Source: Collybiopsis luxurians FD-317 M1
Lineage: Eukaryota; Basidiomycota; Agaricomycetes; Agaricales; Omphalotaceae
Length of the DNA: 64,000 nt
Reading direction: 5' to 3'
Assembly: GCA_000827265.1 (NCBI GenBank)
Contig: KN834756.1
Location: forward strand, 546,746-610,745
In this document: one piece after another, positions 59,505 through 64,000 of the stretch
Layout: the number at the start of each line of letters is the position of its first letter
Position numbering within the stretch: position 1 is the stretch's first letter
Position numbers and translations under genes: made by a program
The notes under the pieces: generated by a model
Database searches by the model: none
What the model saw: the letters and a program-made list of their open reading frames with translations, nothing else
What the model was told of the DNA's origin: nothing

Positions 59505-61395
59505 AGTACATCATCTTTCCTCTCTTCCAATTCTCCCCTCTATCTGATCTCATAGGAAAAGAAGCAAATGTGAAAAAAGAAATGATTAAGAAGTTGAGTT
59601 GGAGACCCAGGGAAGCTGACACTGAGAAGATGATGAACAGGAATGAGACAGTGCAAGAAGGTCTCTGGGTTGGCTGCTGGATTTTCTGACTATGAAATTC
59701 AGCTACTTGGGCACTGGTGGAGTGATGCTTACAAGTTGTATCTGGATGTGTTGGTGGACTGCATGCTCCATCTCTCTGCCTGGCTTCATGTGGCCACTGC
59801 TCCTGCTCAATGTCCAGGTTCTCTGAACCTCCTTTTTGCTTCCATGGTTGCTTGAGCATTGGCCCTTTCATTGGGTCTGTGTGAGAGAGCTTGTGTGACC
59901 AAATTACGAGTGCATGGAATGAAATGGAATGCCGAGTTTTTGAGGTGGTGAATTCCGTGCCTGATCCTAGACAGGCAATTTTGTATTAGTCTCATAAGAT
60001 TGATTACTTAAACTAAATGGTGGATATGGTGTAACTATCATGGGATTATATTGCAATTGAAATTTTGGACCAAGGCTTTGACAACATATGAGAAGATCTG
60101 GTCCAATGGAACTAAGCTACATTAAGGTGATTGCATTTTGTGATGTCATATAACCTGTGCTCATCATTGCAATTAAAATTCCACGGCTTTGACGGCATAT
60201 GAGAAGATGTATGCTGGGCATGAGTCCCTGCCACGCAGCAATGTTGGCCCATTACCAATGGCAGGGCATCAAGTATAGTTTGTTTGTCCCCAGTACCATT
60301 GGCACACTGCTTCCTTTCTCTTATCTCTCTTGGCAAGTCAGCATAGATGGTTCAGTCAAAAGCAGTTCGGCTGGGGTCTATGTAGGCAGGCTACACGCTC
60401 TGTTGTTGCTGTGCTCAGCAACACTTTGTCTTTTCCTTCCACGCTCCACATTTGCCATGTAGCCACAAAAGTTACTGTGGGTCCTCTTGTACATAGGATG
60501 CCACACATATTGTTTGACCCTTGTCTCTCTCTTTCTTTCACAATATCTCACATTTAGTTCAATAGGTTAGCTTAGATTTGGAGTCTCCTTCTTTTACAAT
60601 ATCTCACATTTAGTTCAATAGCCTCTCTTGAGGTTTTTCTTTGCCCCACCCTTACCACTTTCCCACTTCTATAGTCTTTTCTTTCTTGCTTAGTTACAGT
60701 CTCATCCTGTAGCATGTACTTTGCCTGTGCTGGCTTGAGCATTGGCCCTTTCATTGGGTCCATGTGAGAGAGCTTGGGTGACCAAACATAGCTTTTTGTC
60801 CCAATATCATTGGCACACTGCTTCCTTTCTCTTATCTCTCTCGGTGAGTCAGCATAGATTAAAAATTTCAATTACATGTGATTATAGGAAATTTGGAATT
60901 TCTGACTTTACACTGTGCAAGGGTGTGAGGAGGCAGAATTTCAAGATGGCTGTGGGAAATTACAGTCATGCCAAATTCCAGTACTTATTGTCTTTTTTTT
61001 TTTTGCTGTCTAGCTCTCTACATTAATTCAAGCTTGGGTTTATGTGTTTACATTTACAAGCTTTAGACAAACTTATCCAACTTGTCAAATCAAGTGGCAT
61101 CTCCATCACTGGGTCCATTATTGTCATTCTCTGCCTGCAAAACTGTTTTTGACATTTGCACTTACCCTTGTCTATTAGATGTCCTGGTTAAAATATACAA
61201 CTGGACCTAGTATAGTCCAAGCAACAATCATTGGAATGTACTCTCACCAGATATCCATTGGATCACTCTTGTGAGGGTGTAGCAAGCCCCCTCCAAGCTG
61301 TTGCTATTGGATGAACCTTCTATAGTTCAGCAGCTTCACTTGCCCAGGCTTGACAGACTTTTTTTTTCCTGAGTCCTGATTCTTGTCCACAACCC
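59505..61395. other. Non-coding region with local duplications
   Basis: No gene recognised. A piece near 59845-59900 (TTGAGCATTGGCCCTTTCAT) recurs near 60735, and one near 60295-60345 (TTGGCACACTGCTTCC) recurs near 60810. A third (CTTTGACAACATATGAGAAG) recurs about 120 bp downstream near 60188. These look like broken repeats of one or more old elements. Confidence 0.5.
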
Positions 61396-61400
61396 AGCTG

Positions 61401-61607
61401 TGTTAAGTGAAGAGTTTGGGTGAGTATCTCTTGCAGAGGGAATACAATTGGGGGGGTTAGAAAGATTCCATTACAAACTGTAATGATGTTGTATATAAGT
61501 AAAGGTGGAAGTAAATATGAGACAAAACAGAATATAGTTATCGACAGATGGAACAAAGATAGAATGTCCAGAGTGGCTGGACAACCAATGGAGCCTGTTT
61601 CTCAATA
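61401..61607 (-). repeat. LTR (element 3' end)
   Basis: 207 bp, by eye about 88 percent identical to the other LTR; ends in CTCAATA instead of CTCAACA. Confidence 0.88.
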
Positions 61608-61732
61608 CTCCCACTTGTCCAGTTGCAAAGTATATAATAAACTCGTGTTTGTATGTTTGAAAAGTCCATGAAATAGAAATAAAACTGAACACAAACTCAT
61701 AAGGGTATAGATAATCAGTCTCCCACTGATTC

Positions 61733-62604
61733 CTACCATGGTTGAAGCTTGCTCTCATGAGGCAGTGCATCAGCAGAGAGGAGATACATGTCCCCAGGAT
61801 CATGGTCAGTGGTGATACCACTAACTGCACCAGCATGTACAGGGGCATTATCAGGACAATTAGACTGGTAATGGCCTCATTTACCACAGTAATAGCAGGT
61901 GATTTCATTAAGAGGACAGGGGGTTTTGCGATATGGAGTAGTGTTGGTGGACAATGCAATGCCACCAGCAGGCTTCTCATCATTATCAGGGGCTAGAGTG
62001 AAATTGTGTAGTCATGCTGCGACATGATCAATATTGCTGTTAAGGGGGTCTCCATCGAGGGCCATAATGACAGGCTGGAAATAACTTGGGAGGGAAAAGA
62101 GGATACAGGGAATGACGAGCCTGGGAGACATTGGCTCAACAAGACTTTCAAGTAAGTCAGCTAATTGGCATATGTTCTTTATATGGTCCTCAATTGACAT
62201 AGACTCTTTTTTATGAGTGTGCATTGTGCTGCTATAGATAGCATTAAGTGAACCCATTCCCTTTTCAGTGTGATATTTTCGGAGTTTTTCTATCATTGCA
62301 AGAGGATCATCATCAATTCCTTTGATATGAACATACTGATCTGCATCCAAGTTGTCCACAATGAGACCGGCAGCTTCATTCTGTCAATTCTCCCATGTCT
62401 TGTAAGCCTTCACATTAATGCTCCCCATTGATCTAGGCTCCTTCAGCTCTCCAATCAGATAGGTGTCATTTCCAATGGTCTCCTTCATCCATTGCTCAAT
62501 TGTTCCTAGCAGCCCCTTCTTTCTCAGCTCGGCTCTCCTCTGAATAAACCAGTTCCCTGGTTATTCTTCAATATAATCTTTCCATTGCGGCGAGTGTTGA
62601 ACAT
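61733..62604 (-). pseudogene. Copia-type gag with zinc knuckle, decayed
   Basis: From ATG 62604 (MFNTRRNGKIILKNN) the frame runs through the gag UBN2-like region (YVHIKGIDDDPLAMIEKLRK, MSIEDHIKNICQLADLLES) to a CCHC zinc knuckle (CYYCGK...GHYQSNC) and ends with TAG 61733-61735. Two in-frame TGA codons occur, one near 62380 and one inside the zinc knuckle near 61882, the latter at a position where Trp is common in this family. The protein would package element RNA in autonomous relatives. As it stands it is broken. Confidence 0.75.
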
Positions 62605-62858
62605 AGCATCAGAATCAATAGGGGTCAATGGCAAGCTCCCACTGAGCTTGAGAACATTAGATATCAGAAACAGGTGTATACAAACACAGATAAAGTCAGC
62701 CGGCGTATTCAAATGCAGTCGTTACAGTCAGTCAGGTGTATACCAATGCAGTCGCAGTCAATTTGATTCGGGCACAGCAGTGCAGTTTTGGGTTCAGGCT
62801 TGACAGAGCAGTCGGAGTTTGTAGCAGCAATTACAGAGAGACAGCAAGTCTCATAATC

Positions 62859-63065
62859 TGTTAAGTGAAGAGTTCAGGCAAGTACCTCTCGCAGAGGGAA
62901 TACAATTTGGGGGGTTAGAAAGATTCCATTACAAACTGTAATGATGTTGTATATAAGTAAAGGCAGAAGTAAATGTGAGATGAAATGGAATATAGCTATT
63001 TACGGATGGAACAAAGATAGAATGTTCAGAGCAGCCGGACAACCAATGGAGCCTGTTTCTCAACA
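62859..63065 (-). repeat. LTR (element 5' end)
   Basis: 207 bp. Shared core includes GGTTAGAAAGATTCCATTAC and TGATGTTGTATATAAGTAAA. The level of divergence from its partner suggests an old insertion. Confidence 0.88.
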
Positions 63066-63336
63066 AGCTGTACTTTCAGCAGTTGTGCATCGGCACACAC
63101 CTTTCAAGTGAAGCCTAGGACTTGAGCCTATACACTTTGGTGTATATCAGTGACTACCACATCTTACAAGCTATCGAGGAAGCAACCAAATGTGGAAAAG
63201 GTCATGACCAAAGCAATCGAACCCCACACCAGGACTCAAAATGATAATCCGTCATGACATTTTACACATGTCATATTCAAGTTACACCGAGGTTATATAA
63301 GCATTATAAATTATACAAGGATCAAAAGCGAATGAA

Positions 63337-64000
63337 TTACAAGGTAAAACACTTCCTTCGTCGGAACCAAAATTTGGTCTTGTCATCTTGCACCCCACGG
63401 GACCCAAACCATCTTACCGGAGGCAATGCTCCCTCAACTTCTAGTTTGAAATCATATGCAAGAAGGAGGTGAGCTATTATTGCTTTGACCTCATTAACGG
63501 CAAAGAACCTCCCAGGACTGCGAAGGCGGAATGAAAAGTACACGTTTAGACAGTTTAGTATATTGGATAAGTTCACCAAGGAGTGAAAATTGAGGCTACT
63601 TACCATGCATGCCGACCTGTCCCAAAAATAAGATAATCAGTTGTCGGAGTTACCATCTGATGTTTGGAACTTTGATCAGGATTCTCTCTCATCCTGGAGA
63701 ACCGGAATCCGTCAAACTTGTCAGCATCAGGAAAATAATCCTGTAGATATCTTTCTTAGCATCTAAGAGGTATATGCAATGCAACACTGTAAACTGCGCT
63801 TACATTGTCGTGATGAATAGCCCATACAGGAATCGCAAGCGTTGCACCTGCGGGTACTGTCACCCCATTAGAGAATGTAAAGTCCTTGAGGACTTTCCTC
63901 TCTACGCCATCTGTTGATTGTACAATGTTCAGATTTAGCAGTTTCACCTAAACAATTCGGAACGCAAGTAAACTCACAAGCAAAACTCTTATAGCACCTC
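63337..64000 (-). CDS. Cytochrome P450 monooxygenase, 3' part
   Basis: The last three exons are visible (about 63949-63804, 63730-63604 and 63517-63337); the rest lies beyond the window. The first of these reads VKLLNLNIVQSTDG, FSNGVTVPAGATLAIPVWAI, the region before the meander. The second has the PERF-type segment (KFDGFRFSRMRENP) and leads across the intron into the heme-binding signature FGTGRHACPGRFF, with Cys as the axial iron ligand. The C-terminal end is LLAYDFKLEVEGALPPVRWF and stops at 63337-63339. This is the form typical of fungal secondary-metabolism P450s (CYP512/CYP5150-like or similar); the exact family cannot be given. Endoplasmic reticulum location is expected. Confidence 0.9.

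Larger units (their letters stand above)
61401..63065 (-). mobile_element. Compact LTR retrotransposon, gag only
   Basis: Two direct 207-bp LTRs (61401-61607 and 62859-63065) flank 1251 bp of internal sequence. The pair starts TGTTAAGTGAAGAG; the 63065 end reads CTCAACA. Both flanks carry the 5-bp target duplication AGCTG (61396-61400, 63066-63070). The internal region holds only a gag-like gene on the minus strand, so the element's 5' LTR is the right-hand one; a purine-rich stretch (AAGTGGGAG on the minus strand) abuts the other LTR. No protease, integrase or reverse transcriptase is present, so it is a non-autonomous Copia-like element. Confidence 0.9.

Overview
The window is nuclear DNA of a filamentous basidiomycete, most likely a mushroom-forming fungus (Agaricomycetes). 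The evidence is many short (about 50-75 bp) GT-AG introns, intron-rich housekeeping genes, several families of multi-pass membrane proteins typical of that class (DUF6533 and DUF6534 types), a PX-linked GH18 chitinase, and decayed transposons of the Harbinger, IS630/Tc1-like, hAT and LTR types. I saw no rRNA or tRNA gene, CRISPR array or prokaryotic feature.

Layout. (1) 1-18.6 kb is repeat-rich. A segment of about 3 kb carrying a DUF6534-type membrane protein gene occurs twice in direct orientation (1135-4205 and 13484-16517). The roughly 9 kb between the copies is filled by a 608-bp inverted-repeat element, a decayed two-gene Harbinger element (Myb/SANT gene facing a DDE transposase), a second decayed large transposase and a decayed IS630-like DDE transposase. 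(2) 18.6-30 kb is a conserved housekeeping block: elongation factor 1-gamma, cytochrome bc1 core protein 2, a SAM-dependent methyltransferase and a 19-exon family X DNA polymerase (lambda type). (3) 30-46 kb is mixed: a seven-pass membrane protein, a type I membrane protein and a DUF6533 protein, with three short hAT-like elements in the wider window (two here, one at 58.7 kb), one longer hAT-like element whose empty site is preserved in a nearby duplicate, and a fold-back element. (4) 46.8-54.7 kb is gene-dense: a Gcn4/Cpc1-like bZIP factor, a tandem pair of related serine/proline-rich proteins with matching promoters, and a PX domain fused to a GH18 chitinase. (5) 55-64 kb is mostly non-coding, with the third hAT-like element, a compact gag-only LTR retrotransposon with intact target duplication, and the 3' end of a cytochrome P450 gene running off the window.

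The most notable points are the PX-chitinase fusion (including a GC-AG intron and a 17-nt exon carrying the catalytic motif), the hAT-like family with 8-bp target duplications and dense GGTTCAGG-type subterminal repeats, the three Gcn4-type sites upstream of a Gcn4-like gene whose own basic region lacks the usual asparagine, and the tandem paralogs with duplicated TATA promoters. Gene models were spliced by eye. Exon joins stated as in frame were checked codon by codon, but none is supported by RNA data here.
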